Below, piece after piece: positions 26,614 through 34,935 of a DNA stretch of 64,000 nucleotides. Source of the DNA: Chitinilyticum piscinae (GTDB lineage: Bacteria; Pseudomonadota; Gammaproteobacteria; Burkholderiales; Chitinibacteraceae); the NCBI RefSeq assembly GCF_015223195.1, contig NZ_JADFUA010000010.1, positions 51,637 through 115,636 of the forward strand, in the 5' to 3' direction. The notes below the pieces were generated by a model. That model had not been told where the DNA came from. It worked only from the letters and a program-made list of their open reading frames with translations, and searched no databases. Within the stretch, counting starts at the first letter, position 1. Each line of letters begins with the position of its first letter. The position numbers were made by a program, and so were the translations under genes.

Positions 26614-27216
26614 CTATTCCCCCCAGCGCTGCATCAGCTGATGCGGAATCCGCAGCTGGTCAAGAATCCGTGCAACGACAAAATCGACCATGTCGGCGAT
26701 GCTTTTCGGATGGTGGTAGAAGGCCGGGTTGGGCGGCAAGATGACCGCGCCCATGCGCGAGAGCTTGAGCATGTTTTCCAGATGCAGAGTCGAGAACGGG
26801 GCCTCGCGTGGCACCAGAATCAGATCACGTCGCTCCTTCAGCATCACATCGGCGGAACGTTCGAGCAGATTCTCGCTCATGCCATTGGCAATGGCCGCCA
26901 GCGCCCCCATCGTGCACGGCACCACTACCATGCCATCTCCGGGGTTGGAACCGGAGGCCATCGGGGCGAACCATTCCTGCATACCCCACACAGTAAGCTG
27001 CTCTTCATGCTTAACTGAAAAGCGTTCACGCAGATACCTGCCTAGCTCTTTGGGACGGGATGGCCAGGTTTCGTTCAGCTCCTGCGAGGCGACAATCTGC
27101 GCAGCCTGAGTCACGACCACATTCACCGTACAGCCCGCCTCCAGCAAACATTCGAGCGTGCGCAGGCCATAGGGCAGGCCGGAGGCACCGGTAAACGCGA
27201 CGGTGAGGGTTTTCAT
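26614..27216 (-). CDS. ubiX: Flavin prenyltransferase UbiX
   Basis: Attaches dimethylallyl to FMN to make the prenylated-FMN cofactor of UbiD decarboxylases in ubiquinone synthesis. It has 200 residues, starting MKTLTVAFTGASGLPYGLR, the flavodoxin-like phosphate loop. VVVPCTMGALAAIANGMS and the conserved ERRDLILVPREAPFSTLHL are both family signatures. The start overlaps the Gx-transporter stop by ATGA. UbiD is not in the window. The position next to flavin-transport-like genes may be meaningful. Confidence 0.95.
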   Translation of the reverse strand: MKTLTVAFTGASGLPYGLRTLECLLEAGCTVNVVVTQAAQIVASQELNETWPSRPKELGRYLRERFSVKHEEQLTVWGMQEWFAPMASGSNPGDGMVVVPCTMGALAAIANGMSENLLERSADVMLKERRDLILVPREAPFSTLHLENMLKLSRMGAVILPPNPAFYHHPKSIADMVDFVVARILDQLRIPHQLMQRWGE

Positions 27217-27767
27217 GGTTCTTGCTCCAGACGTTGCTGTATCCATGCCACGATCAGGCCGTTGACCAGACCGAAGATCAGGGCTGCACCGGCAAAGACC
27301 GGCACCAGGTAGATAATACCGTTATGTGGAATCAGCCACAGCCTGGCCAGCAGCAACTGCCCCCCCATGTGCGCCAGCGCAGCCAGCAACGACAGACTGA
27401 CCGGTCCGAACCAGCGCACGGGAAGCAGCAAGTATGCGCCTCCGAGCATCAGCAAACTGCAGCCCGCTCCGGAAACACTCATTGCGAACCCGGGGGAAAA
27501 GAAGCCGCCAAGTACCAGACTGGCCGCCAGCACCCTCAACAGCGATACCCATACAGCGGCGCGCCAGCCGGCACGATACAGCACCAGCAATGTCACGATA
27601 TTGGCCAAGCCCGGCTTGATTCCCGGTAATGGCGACGGCAGACCAGCCTCGGCAACGGCTAGTGCGATCGCCAGGGCGGCCCAACGGGCGATCAGGATAT
27701 CGTCCTGCGTAATCCTGACACGCCTTAGTGTCTTAGTAGCTGAGGCTGTCAAATGCCGGCCCCCCAT
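27213..27767 (-). CDS. Gx transporter family protein
   Basis: A 184-residue inner-membrane protein with five to six helices, of the Gx transporter family often annotated as heptaprenyl diphosphate synthase component I. The family opening LPSPLPGIKPGLANIVTLLV is intact. Members resemble substrate-binding (S) components of vitamin transporters and are often found with NusG_II proteins and ApbE-type flavinylation genes. It overlaps NusG_II upstream by 35 bases and ubiX downstream by four. A flavin or precursor transport role is inferred from this context. ATG at 27767; a TTG 15 bases later is possible. Confidence 0.8.
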   Translation of the reverse strand: MGGRHLTASATKTLRRVRITQDDILIARWAALAIALAVAEAGLPSPLPGIKPGLANIVTLLVLYRAGWRAAVWVSLLRVLAASLVLGGFFSPGFAMSVSGAGCSLLMLGGAYLLLPVRWFGPVSLSLLAALAHMGGQLLLARLWLIPHNGIIYLVPVFAGAALIFGLVNGLIVAWIQQRLEQEP

Positions 27768-28134
27768 CGCCGATCAGCTCGATGCTGGTCCGGTTCGGCA
27801 GGCAGATGGCACTCTGCCCGGCCTGGCTGAGCCAGCCGGCACGCACGCAATATTGCCGGGGGCTGGGATCGGAAACAATCCGCGTCTGGCCATGCCGGAT
27901 TTCGATGACGGTATCACCCAAGGGCCCCGTCACGGCCAGCCGGCGTTGCGCCAGCAGATCCAGTTCGGCAAACAGCCTGCCGTTCTGATAGATACGCACC
28001 TTGGTTGCCTGCGGCTGGGCCCAGCACCAGTGCGCAAGTAGCGGCCACAGCAGCAGCAGCAAGAGCAGCAGCAAAGCATCACCTCTACGGCAAAGACGAC
28101 GCCAGCGAATGGGCTCAGAGATGGGCTTGCTCAC
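27733..28134 (-). CDS. NusG domain II-containing membrane-anchored protein
   Basis: A 133-residue protein with an N-terminal membrane anchor (LLLLLLLLLWPLLAHWCW) and a single extracytoplasmic NusG_II beta domain (about 45-125; EIRHGQTRIVSDPSPRQYC, then QSAICLPNRTSIEL). The two cysteines could bind a metal or form a disulfide. The family often accompanies Gx transporters and periplasmic flavinylated proteins, as here. It overlaps rapZ by 20 bases and the Gx gene by 35, so the three are translationally linked. Confidence 0.82.
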   Translation of the reverse strand: MSKPISEPIRWRRLCRRGDALLLLLLLLLWPLLAHWCWAQPQATKVRIYQNGRLFAELDLLAQRRLAVTGPLGDTVIEIRHGQTRIVSDPSPRQYCVRAGWLSQAGQSAICLPNRTSIELIGDGGPAFDSLSY

Positions 28135-28969
28135 GATGACGGATCAGCACCGGATATTCGCCGGCAAACAGTGCTGCCAGTTGCTCGACACAGTAAACGG
28201 AACGGTGCTGCCCACCAGTGCAACCGATGGCGACGGTCAGGCTGCCACGCTGATCGCGCTCGAACTCTGGGAGCCACTGCTTGAGCATGCCGCGCGCCTG
28301 ACTGATAAAGACCCCCACATTTGGCTCGGCCTCGAGAAAGTCAGCAACAGGCTGATCCTTGCCAGTAAGCGGCCTTAGCACGGGATCATAAAAGGGATTC
28401 GGCAGGCACCGCGCATCAAACACGAAATCGGCATCGGAGGGCAAGCCTCGCTTGAAACCGAAGGACTGGAACACCAAGGTCATCTGCTGACCATCGACAG
28501 CAACCCAGTCCCGCAACCAGCCGCGCAATTGATTGGCAGACAAGCCCGTCGTATCAATGACCTGTGCAGACTCGCGGACCAGCGCCAGCATTTCCCGCTC
28601 CATCGCGACACATTCTGCGACTGTGAGTTTTCCCTGGCTCAGGGGGTGCGCGCGGCGTGATTCCGAATAGCGGCGCACCAGCGCCGTATCCTGAGCATCC
28701 AGGAACAGCACCTGCACATCCAGCCCCAGCTCGACCAAAGCCGCAAGATGCTCGGGAAAACTGGCGAAGTTGTGCGCACTGCGTGCGTCAACACTAATGG
28801 CCAGCTTGCCATAACCATCGGCCTCCAGCAGGCCCACCGCCTGGGGCAACAAGGGGGCTGGCAGATTGTCGATGCAGTAGAAACCAAGATCTTCCAGAGC
28901 GCGCAGGGCGACCGACTTGCCGGCGCCCGAGAGCCCCGACAGTAGAATCACGCGCGTGGGGCGGTTCAC
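28115..28969 (-). CDS. rapZ: RNase adapter protein RapZ
   Basis: Nucleotide-binding regulator that, in E. coli, guides RNase E to the GlmZ small RNA and so controls GlmS. It has 284 residues with Walker A GLSGAGKS (12-19) and the C-terminal [11 protein letters not shown]. The start is GTG: the codon overlaps the hprK stop (GTGA). glmS lies 24 kb away in the same window, but GlmY/GlmZ-type RNAs were not seen here and are mainly known from enterobacteria. The gene lies in the ptsN-hprK-rapZ group. Confidence 0.95.
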   Translation of the reverse strand: MNRPTRVILLSGLSGAGKSVALRALEDLGFYCIDNLPAPLLPQAVGLLEADGYGKLAISVDARSAHNFASFPEHLAALVELGLDVQVLFLDAQDTALVRRYSESRRAHPLSQGKLTVAECVAMEREMLALVRESAQVIDTTGLSANQLRGWLRDWVAVDGQQMTLVFQSFGFKRGLPSDADFVFDARCLPNPFYDPVLRPLTGKDQPVADFLEAEPNVGVFISQARGMLKQWLPEFERDQRGSLTVAIGCTGGQHRSVYCVEQLAALFAGEYPVLIRHREQAHL

Positions 28970-29910
28970 TCGCCGATCTCCATGAATTTCTGGTGGCGCT
29001 CGATGAATTCGCGGGTGGAATCGATGCCACGCAGTTGCAGAATGTAGTTCCGCACTGCCGCTTCCACCAGTACCGCCAAGTTGCGGCCGGCGGCAACGGG
29101 AATGACCAGCTTGCGCACGGCCACCCCGAGAATTTCCTGAGTGGCCGCCTGCATCTGCAGCCGATCCACCGGCGACAGCGTTTCACCGCTGGCTTTGGCC
29201 AAATGAATGATGAGCTTGAGGTTCTTTTTGGGACGGACAGCGGTTTCACCAAAAATGGAGCGAATATTCAGCACCCCGATCCCGCGGACTTCCAGAAAAT
29301 CACGCAGCATCGGCGGGCAACGCCCTTCCAGTGTTTCCGGGTTAGTGCGGTAGACCTCGACCACATCATCGGCGACCAGGCCGTGTCCACGCGAGACCAG
29401 CTCCAGTGCCAGCTCGCTCTTGCCCATTGATGACTCACCTGTCAGCAGCACCCCCACTTCAAGCACATCCAGAAATACGCCATGGAGGTGTGTCGATACA
29501 GCCAGCGATTTGGAAAGATAGTAGCGCAATACCTCCATGAGGTATGGCGACTGTTCGGGGCTGGTGAGGAGCGGGACATGATGGCGCTCCGCGCCTTCAC
29601 GCAAGGGTTCAGGTACCTGCTGGTTATTGGCGACGATCATCGCCGCCATTTCCTTGGCGAACAACTGATCCAGCAAGGGAGCGAGCATCTCCGGCGAGAG
29701 CTCGTTTATGTAAGCAACTTCGGCCGTTCCCAGCACCTGGATGCGGTTGGGGTGAACGAAGTTCAGGTGGCCGACCAGCGACAGCGAGGGCTTCTGCTCC
29801 GAAGCGTCGTTCGACAACAGATTGTTCGCGCCGGATTGCCCGGCCAGCCAGGTCAGTCGCAGCTTCTCGGCATTATCGATGAAGAGTTGCCGTACCGTGA
29901 TCTGGGGCAT
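28966..29910 (-). CDS. hprK: HPr kinase/phosphorylase
   Basis: Phosphorylates and dephosphorylates the serine of HPr or NPr. It has 314 residues, with an N-terminal domain to about 130 and a C-terminal catalytic domain carrying the P-loop [10 protein letters not shown] and the family signature [12 protein letters not shown]. It lies between ptsN (26 bases upstream) and rapZ (four-base overlap), the order usual in betaproteobacteria. The phosphocarrier gene itself is not in the window. Confidence 0.97.
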   Translation of the reverse strand: MPQITVRQLFIDNAEKLRLTWLAGQSGANNLLSNDASEQKPSLSLVGHLNFVHPNRIQVLGTAEVAYINELSPEMLAPLLDQLFAKEMAAMIVANNQQVPEPLREGAERHHVPLLTSPEQSPYLMEVLRYYLSKSLAVSTHLHGVFLDVLEVGVLLTGESSMGKSELALELVSRGHGLVADDVVEVYRTNPETLEGRCPPMLRDFLEVRGIGVLNIRSIFGETAVRPKKNLKLIIHLAKASGETLSPVDRLQMQAATQEILGVAVRKLVIPVAAGRNLAVLVEAAVRNYILQLRGIDSTREFIERHQKFMEIGE

Positions 29911-29936
29911 GCCTTATCCGCCTGAATGGAAAACCG

Positions 29937-30410
29937 TCAAACGGTTTCGGAGCCGTAGGGTTCCCACATGGAAATCAGTTTCCAGGCATCAGCGGGCTCG
30001 CTCACGCTGGCCAGGCTTTCCCGCAGGCGCTTGTCAGAAAACAGCTGCGCCAGCTCGGACAGGATCTGCAAGTGCAGATCTGTCGCATTGGCCGGAACCA
30101 GCAGCACAAAAATCAGGTTCACTGGTTTGCCATCGGGAGCATCGTACTGGATGGGCTCCTTGAGGCGCACGAAAGCGCCAGTTGCATCCTTCAGGCCCTT
30201 GATGCGCCCATGCGGAATGGCCACGCCCTGCCCCAAGCCAGTCGAGCCCAGCTTTTCCCGGGCAAACAGGCTATCGAAGATCACACTACGGGCGATCCCG
30301 TGACTGTTTTCGAACACGATACCAATCTGCTCGAAGACACGTTTTTTGCTACCGACATCCATATCCAGAAAGATATTTGCCGGCGGAAGAATCTGGTTAA
30401 GCAGGCTCAT
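29937..30410 (-). CDS. ptsN: Nitrogen-PTS EIIA component
   Basis: Phospho-acceptor regulator of the nitrogen PTS. It has 157 residues, with the phosphorylated His67 in GVAIPHGRIKGL. I prefer the ATG at 30410 (MSLLNQILPP, the family-like start) over a GTG nine bases upstream; neither has a strong ribosome site. It sits downstream of hpf, separated by a terminator, so it may have its own promoter in the roughly 55 bases before it. Confidence 0.95.
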   Translation of the reverse strand: MSLLNQILPPANIFLDMDVGSKKRVFEQIGIVFENSHGIARSVIFDSLFAREKLGSTGLGQGVAIPHGRIKGLKDATGAFVRLKEPIQYDAPDGKPVNLIFVLLVPANATDLHLQILSELAQLFSDKRLRESLASVSEPADAWKLISMWEPYGSETV

Positions 30411-30458
30411 GGAACTCACATCGAGCGAAAAGTGGCAGCCATTTTAGCCCTGTGGCCA

Positions 30459-30496
30459 CCGAAAAGAAAAACGGGAACGACTCGCGGCGTTCCCGT
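30459..30496 (-). terminator. Terminator between hpf and ptsN
   Basis: ACGGGAACG (30471-30479) pairs with CGTTCCCGT (30488-30496) around an eight-base loop. On the minus strand it is followed by TTTTTCTTTTC. It should end most rpoN-hpf transcripts before ptsN. Confidence 0.85.
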
Positions 30497-30514
30497 TGCA
30501 ACAACAGAACTGGC

Positions 30515-30838
30515 TTATTCAGCAACAGTCTGGTGTTTGATGGCCTCGTTGCGGTGATCGGAGATTTTCTCCTTGTGCTTGACCACCTGGCGATCGAGCT
30601 TATCTGCCAGGGCGTCAATGGCTGCGTACATGTCGGCTTCAATCGACTCGACATGAATATCCTTGCCGCGTACGTGTACCGTTGCCTCAACCTTATGTTG
30701 CAGCTTGTCCACAGACAGGATCACGGAAACATCGATCACATTGTCAAAGTGACGTGTAATGCGTTCCATCTTGCTGGTGACATAGTCACGGATTGCCGGG
30801 GTTACTTCGAGATGATGGCCGCTAATGTTGAGGTTCAT
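30515..30838 (-). CDS. hpf: Short ribosome hibernation promoting factor
   Basis: Binds resting ribosomes in stationary phase. The 107-residue length and MNLNISGHHLEVTPAIRDYV opening mark the short HPF/RaiA type, usual beside rpoN. It is a single domain without the long-form C-terminal extension. A strong ribosome site (AAGGAG) precedes the ATG. It lies 27 bases after rpoN and is probably co-transcribed. Confidence 0.95.
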   Translation of the reverse strand: MNLNISGHHLEVTPAIRDYVTSKMERITRHFDNVIDVSVILSVDKLQHKVEATVHVRGKDIHVESIEADMYAAIDALADKLDRQVVKHKEKISDHRNEAIKHQTVAE

Positions 30839-30865
30839 AGTTTTTCTCCTTACGGTCTTACCTGT

Positions 30866-32248
30866 TTACAGGCTCTTGCGCTGATTCACCGGCGGGATTT
30901 GCAACATCTCCCGGTATTTGGCAACGGTACGCCGCGCAACCACGACACCCTGCCTTGCGAGTTCTTCTACCAGTGCGCTGTCAGACAGCGGCTTCTGCTT
31001 GTTTTCATTCTGCACCAGCTGGCGGATTTGTGCCTTGATTGCTGTTGCCGAACATTCTCCTCCTGTATCCGTTTCGACATGGCTACCGAAGAAGTACTTG
31101 AATTCCAATACACCTCTGGGCGTCAGCATGAATTTTTGCGTCGTCACCCGTGACACTGTCGATTCATGCAAGCCCAATTCAATCGCGATATCTCGCAACA
31201 CCAGCGGCCGCATGGCAATCTCGCCCAGCTCGAAAAAAGCTTTTTGCTTCTCCACGATCACTTCAGCGACACGCAAAATGGTCTGCCCACGCTGCTCGAT
31301 ACTCTTCACCAGCCAGCGGGCTTCCTGCAATTGCCCGGAGAGCGACTGAGCATCTGCAGACTGCAGCACCTTGGCATAATACTCGTTTACCCTGAGACGG
31401 GGCTGAGCTGCACCGTTGAGTCGAACTAACCAGTGACCACGTACTTTGCTCACCACCACATCAGGAACGATATAGTTTGATTCCGTATTCCCCCACTGAG
31501 CCCCTGGCCGCGGATTGAGCGTACCAATAAGGGCTATGGCCTCGCGCAGCTCGGCCTCGTTACAATGTAACTGTCTTTTAAGTCTAGTGTAGTCCCGCTG
31601 CGCCAATAAATCGAGTGCTTCCTGCACAAGCCGCCCAGCCAGCTCTCTTGCCGGGGACTCAGGCTTAAGTCGCAACTGCAGAAACAAGCTCTCACCCAGC
31701 GAGCGTGCACCCACGCCTGGCGGATCAAATTGCTGGACATGCCTCAGCACCACCAACCAATCCTCCGGCTCGATACCCAACTCGGCCAACTCGCCAGCGC
31801 CGAACTGTTCGTGAAGCTCTTCTAGGGATTGAGTAAGCAAACCATCCTGATCCAGCGCATCGATCACCAGCATGATCAAGCCACGATCACTGGCAGATAA
31901 GGGCAACAACGCCGCCTGTGCCTGCAAGTACTCCTGCAGTGTCGTCTGTTGCGGCACATTCAATGCGGGGTCATAGTCATCATCATCGCCACTGCGTCCG
32001 CTGCGAACCTCATCCCAGAGGAGCTCCGGGGCATCCTGAGACTCATTCGTTGCACTGCCGGGCTCATCCGATGTAGGCTCGCCGGCCTCGGAAGGCTCAA
32101 CTCGCTCAAGCAAAGGATTATCCGCCAAGAAGCCCTCCAGCTCCTGCTGGAATTCAAGCGTGGAGAGCTGCAGCAAGCGGATTGACTGGGCAAGCTGAGG
32201 AGTAAGATTCAGCTGCTGCGACATTCGCAGCTGCAGACTAGCCTTCAT
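30866..32248 (-). CDS. rpoN: RNA polymerase sigma-54 factor
   Basis: A 460-residue alternative sigma factor needed for -24/-12 promoters and enhancer-binding proteins. The Gln/Leu-rich activator-interaction region I (residues 1-50, LRMSQQLNLTPQLAQSIRLL), an acidic region II (about 55-95), a core-binding domain and the C-terminal RpoN box ARRTVAKYREML are all intact. It is 12 bases downstream of lptB in the LPS-export operon, the standard order. Confidence 0.98.
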   Translation of the reverse strand: MKASLQLRMSQQLNLTPQLAQSIRLLQLSTLEFQQELEGFLADNPLLERVEPSEAGEPTSDEPGSATNESQDAPELLWDEVRSGRSGDDDDYDPALNVPQQTTLQEYLQAQAALLPLSASDRGLIMLVIDALDQDGLLTQSLEELHEQFGAGELAELGIEPEDWLVVLRHVQQFDPPGVGARSLGESLFLQLRLKPESPARELAGRLVQEALDLLAQRDYTRLKRQLHCNEAELREAIALIGTLNPRPGAQWGNTESNYIVPDVVVSKVRGHWLVRLNGAAQPRLRVNEYYAKVLQSADAQSLSGQLQEARWLVKSIEQRGQTILRVAEVIVEKQKAFFELGEIAMRPLVLRDIAIELGLHESTVSRVTTQKFMLTPRGVLEFKYFFGSHVETDTGGECSATAIKAQIRQLVQNENKQKPLSDSALVEELARQGVVVARRTVAKYREMLQIPPVNQRKSL

Positions 32249-32260
32249 AGCGGTGCTTGC

Positions 32261-32986
32261 TTACATGCGGAAATTCTCACCCAGGTAAACACGACGCACG
32301 TGCTCATCCTGAATGATGGCTTCGGGCTGCCCTGATGCCAGCACCCGGCCTTCCGAGATGATGTAGGCGCGATCGCAGATGCCGAGTGTCTCGCGAACAT
32401 TATGATCAGTAATCAGCACACCAATCTGACGCTCCCTGAGGAAACCGATGATTCGCTGAATATCCATAACAGCAATAGGATCCACACCAGCAAACGGTTC
32501 GTCCAGCAAGATAAAGCGCGGATTGCTGGCCAAAGCCCGAGCAATCTCGACACGGCGACGCTCGCCACCAGAAAGGCTCAAGGCCGTAGCATTGCGCAGA
32601 TGCGATATATGCAGATCATGCAATAATGCGTCCAGACGATAGTTGATTTCCTCACTACCGCGCTGGTGGAGCTCGAGAACTGCACGAACATTTTCGGCGA
32701 CAGTCATTTTTCGAAAAATGGACGCTTCCTGAGGGAGGTAGCCAACACCCAGTTTCGCCCTGCGGTGGATTGGCATGTCACTCACATCATGACCATCCAA
32801 TTCGATACTGCCACCATTGGCTCCAACCAGACCAACGATCATGTAGAAGCTGGTGGTTTTGCCTGCACCGTTAGGGCCCAGCAATCCAACCACCTCACCG
32901 CTGGCGATATCCAGTGACACGTCGTGGACGACCGTTCGCTTGCCATAAACCTTCTTCAGGTTACTGGCCTTAAGCATGCTCGTCAT
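32261..32986 (-). CDS. lptB: LPS export ABC transporter ATPase LptB
   Basis: Cytoplasmic ATPase powering LPS extraction by LptFG. It has 241 residues with Walker [10 protein letters not shown], signature [11 protein letters not shown], Walker [15 protein letters not shown] and switch His in ITDHNV. The start overlaps the lptA stop by ATGA. The membrane partners LptF and LptG are encoded elsewhere. Confidence 0.97.
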   Translation of the reverse strand: MTSMLKASNLKKVYGKRTVVHDVSLDIASGEVVGLLGPNGAGKTTSFYMIVGLVGANGGSIELDGHDVSDMPIHRRAKLGVGYLPQEASIFRKMTVAENVRAVLELHQRGSEEINYRLDALLHDLHISHLRNATALSLSGGERRRVEIARALASNPRFILLDEPFAGVDPIAVMDIQRIIGFLRERQIGVLITDHNVRETLGICDRAYIISEGRVLASGQPEAIIQDEHVRRVYLGENFRM

Positions 32987-33486
32987 TGCACAGCACTCGC
33001 GGCTTTTTTCTTCGGATTAATGGTGATATTGACTCGGCCACCCTTGGCACTTTCCGCCTGATACAGCTCTGTGTTCATGTCATAGATAATCACGTCGCCA
33101 ATTACCAAATCCTTGCCACGCCTCACCCAAGCCTTGTCCATGATTTTCAGAATACCCGTAGCACCGTTGTAGTCAAACCGAAGCCCCTCTGCCTCTAGCC
33201 AGTCTGGGCTATTGTCCAGCTTGGTCTTGAACCGCGAAGGCGAGCCCCAGCCTTGCCCATACTGGGCGCCATTGGCATCTTCTTTTGTCACCAGTTTGTC
33301 CCCGGTGATTTTCATTGATCCCTGTACCACGACAACATTACCAGTACAAATACTGGTTTGAGTTTTCTGATCCATCTGGCAGCGATCAGCTGTAATGTTC
33401 ATTGGCTGGTCACGATCTGCCTTTTCGGCCCACACAGAACTACTGAGAAGTATTGCCACCAAGGGCAGCACGAGCTGTCGGTACAT
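32983..33486 (-). CDS. lptA: LPS transport periplasmic protein LptA
   Basis: Periplasmic bridge protein for LPS. It has 167 residues, with a signal peptide to about residue 20 (VWA before EKAD) and an OstA-like beta-jellyroll ([10 protein letters not shown], then [17 protein letters not shown]). The C-terminus is basic ([11 protein letters not shown]). It overlaps lptC upstream by 47 bases and lptB downstream by four. Confidence 0.95.
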   Translation of the reverse strand: MYRQLVLPLVAILLSSSVWAEKADRDQPMNITADRCQMDQKTQTSICTGNVVVVQGSMKITGDKLVTKEDANGAQYGQGWGSPSRFKTKLDNSPDWLEAEGLRFDYNGATGILKIMDKAWVRRGKDLVIGDVIIYDMNTELYQAESAKGGRVNITINPKKKAASAVQ

Positions 33487-34039
33487 AGGTCATTTTCACT
33501 TTGGAAAGAAGATCCAGCGTCTGCTGGCGATGGTCGGCGACAAATCCCACCGACTCCAGATGATGAGGCCCCTGATCTGCCGTTACAAACTGGCCAGAAC
33601 GTGCCAATTGCTTGACTTGGTCGACCCAGATTTCCGAACCGCGGACTACCAACTCTGCAGCGGTTCCACTCGCCGCGCGAGTCAGGACGACGTTGCCATA
33701 AAACCAAGCTTCATCACCCTTGCGAATTGTACGGGCTCGCACCCCCTCGACGGTCAGCTGAGGCTCACCCGGCTTGGTCTGCACCAATCGAGGAGCATCG
33801 AAATACATCACCTCATCAAGAGGAACATGCTCTGCCGTACTCGCCTGCAACCTGGATACAGCCAAACCCGACGCATCAAGCCTGACAAGCGTCACGCTTG
33901 AGGCGCGCATATCGACGAGCTCAGGCGAGGACTTCTTGGCATTCAGCGTCACCACGCTGAACTGGTTTAACAGATAAACCAACCCAGCCAGGACACTGGC
34001 CAGCAGCAGCGGCAATAGATTGACGATTCGGTCGCGCAA
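33440..34039 (-). CDS. lptC: LPS export system protein LptC
   Basis: Membrane-anchored link between LptBFG and LptA. It has 199 residues, an N-terminal helix (about 7-24) and a periplasmic jellyroll. The start is TTG at 34039, with GGAGACC upstream. The C-terminal 16 codons overlap the start of lptA in another frame, a longer overlap than usual. Sequence is poorly conserved in this family; position supports the call. Confidence 0.9.
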   Translation of the reverse strand: MRDRIVNLLPLLLASVLAGLVYLLNQFSVVTLNAKKSSPELVDMRASSVTLVRLDASGLAVSRLQASTAEHVPLDEVMYFDAPRLVQTKPGEPQLTVEGVRARTIRKGDEAWFYGNVVLTRAASGTAAELVVRGSEIWVDQVKQLARSGQFVTADQGPHHLESVGFVADHRQQTLDLLSKVKMTYVPTARAALGGNTSQ

Positions 34040-34048
34040 ACCGGTCTC

Positions 34049-34564
34049 CTAGCGCAGATACGGCGCCATGACACGCTCCCAGCTACCTTGAGCCTGCAGA
34101 ATGTACTCACAGAGCTCACGAACCGCCCCACGGCCTCCGCCCCGTCCAGTTACGTAATGCGCAGATTGTTGGACCAATTCAGGAGCCTCGGGCACGGCCA
34201 CCGCAAAACCAACCCTACGCATTACCGGAAGATCAACGACATCATCCCCCATATATCCGCATTCTGCCGCACTTACCCCTGCTTCAAGCAATAAACGCTC
34301 AAAGACCACCAGCTTGTCATGGGCACCCTGATGCAGAAAATCAATACCGAGATGACGGGCGCGGTTAGCCACGAGTTTTGAAGTCCTGCCCGTAATGATG
34401 GCCAGCTTAACCCCCGAAGAGTGCAGCATTTTCAAACCATGACCATCCAAAGAGTTGAAGGCCTTAATCTCTTCACCTGCATCCGTGTAGAACAGACTGC
34501 CGTCCGTCATTACACCATCGACATCGAAAATCATCAGTTTTACTGCTTTGGCAGTTTCTACCAT
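34049..34564 (-). CDS. kdsC: KDO-8-phosphate phosphatase
   Basis: HAD-family phosphatase that makes KDO for the LPS core. It has 171 residues, the class C0 length without a cap, with the nucleophile motif FDVDGVMTDG (Asp14, Asp16), TGRTSK, and GDDVVDLPVM. It is the first gene of the kdsC-lptCAB-rpoN run. The arabinose-5-phosphate isomerase gene kdsD, commonly its neighbour, is absent here. Confidence 0.96.
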   Translation of the reverse strand: MVETAKAVKLMIFDVDGVMTDGSLFYTDAGEEIKAFNSLDGHGLKMLHSSGVKLAIITGRTSKLVANRARHLGIDFLHQGAHDKLVVFERLLLEAGVSAAECGYMGDDVVDLPVMRRVGFAVAVPEAPELVQQSAHYVTGRGGGRGAVRELCEYILQAQGSWERVMAPYLR

Positions 34565-34935
34565 TTATTGGAATTCCAGTTTGTAGCTACAAAAACCACA
34601 TGTCCGCTAAACGTTAATACGACACGCGCACGCAACAAGTCATGCATATTCAGGGCACCCACCGGCTCACCTTCAGCGCCAACCACCAATTAAATCCTTT
34701 GATACCCCGCGCCCCCATGCAATGGAACCGCCTCGACAACCAAGACGGTGGGGGCAACCTTTGTGGAGCGACGCGACATTGCGCCCCCCCCAACATTGGC
34801 AAACACTTTGGAGCATTTCGCCGCAGCAGTATAAATGAGCACCCGCCCCCCTACCAGCGCCAACAAGCACAAAGGATGCCAAACGAGCCAGCCCGCAGCT
34901 GCGCTATAATCCGCGAGGATTGCACAGGAGATTGC
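34565..34935. other. Intergenic region between kdsC and the Kef-type antiporter
   Basis: About 370 bases separating divergent genes. In-frame extension of the antiporter through it reads as low-quality sequence rich in Pro, Arg, Asn and Gln, and is rejected. It should contain both promoters. A good -10 candidate for the antiporter is at 34905. No RNA gene or repeat was seen. Confidence 0.5.
34905..34910 (+). promoter_or_regulatory. -10 element of the Kef-type antiporter
   Basis: TATAAT in the context GCGCTATAATCC lies 26 bases before the ATG. No clear -35 hexamer is 16-18 bases upstream. The same GCGCTATAAT context recurs before leuS. Confidence 0.4.

Noticed and set aside
34642..34935. 98-codon N-terminal extension of the Kef-type antiporter
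   Set aside because: The extension lacks protein-like composition. A good ribosome site, a -10 element and the family-like N-terminus all support the ATG at 34936.
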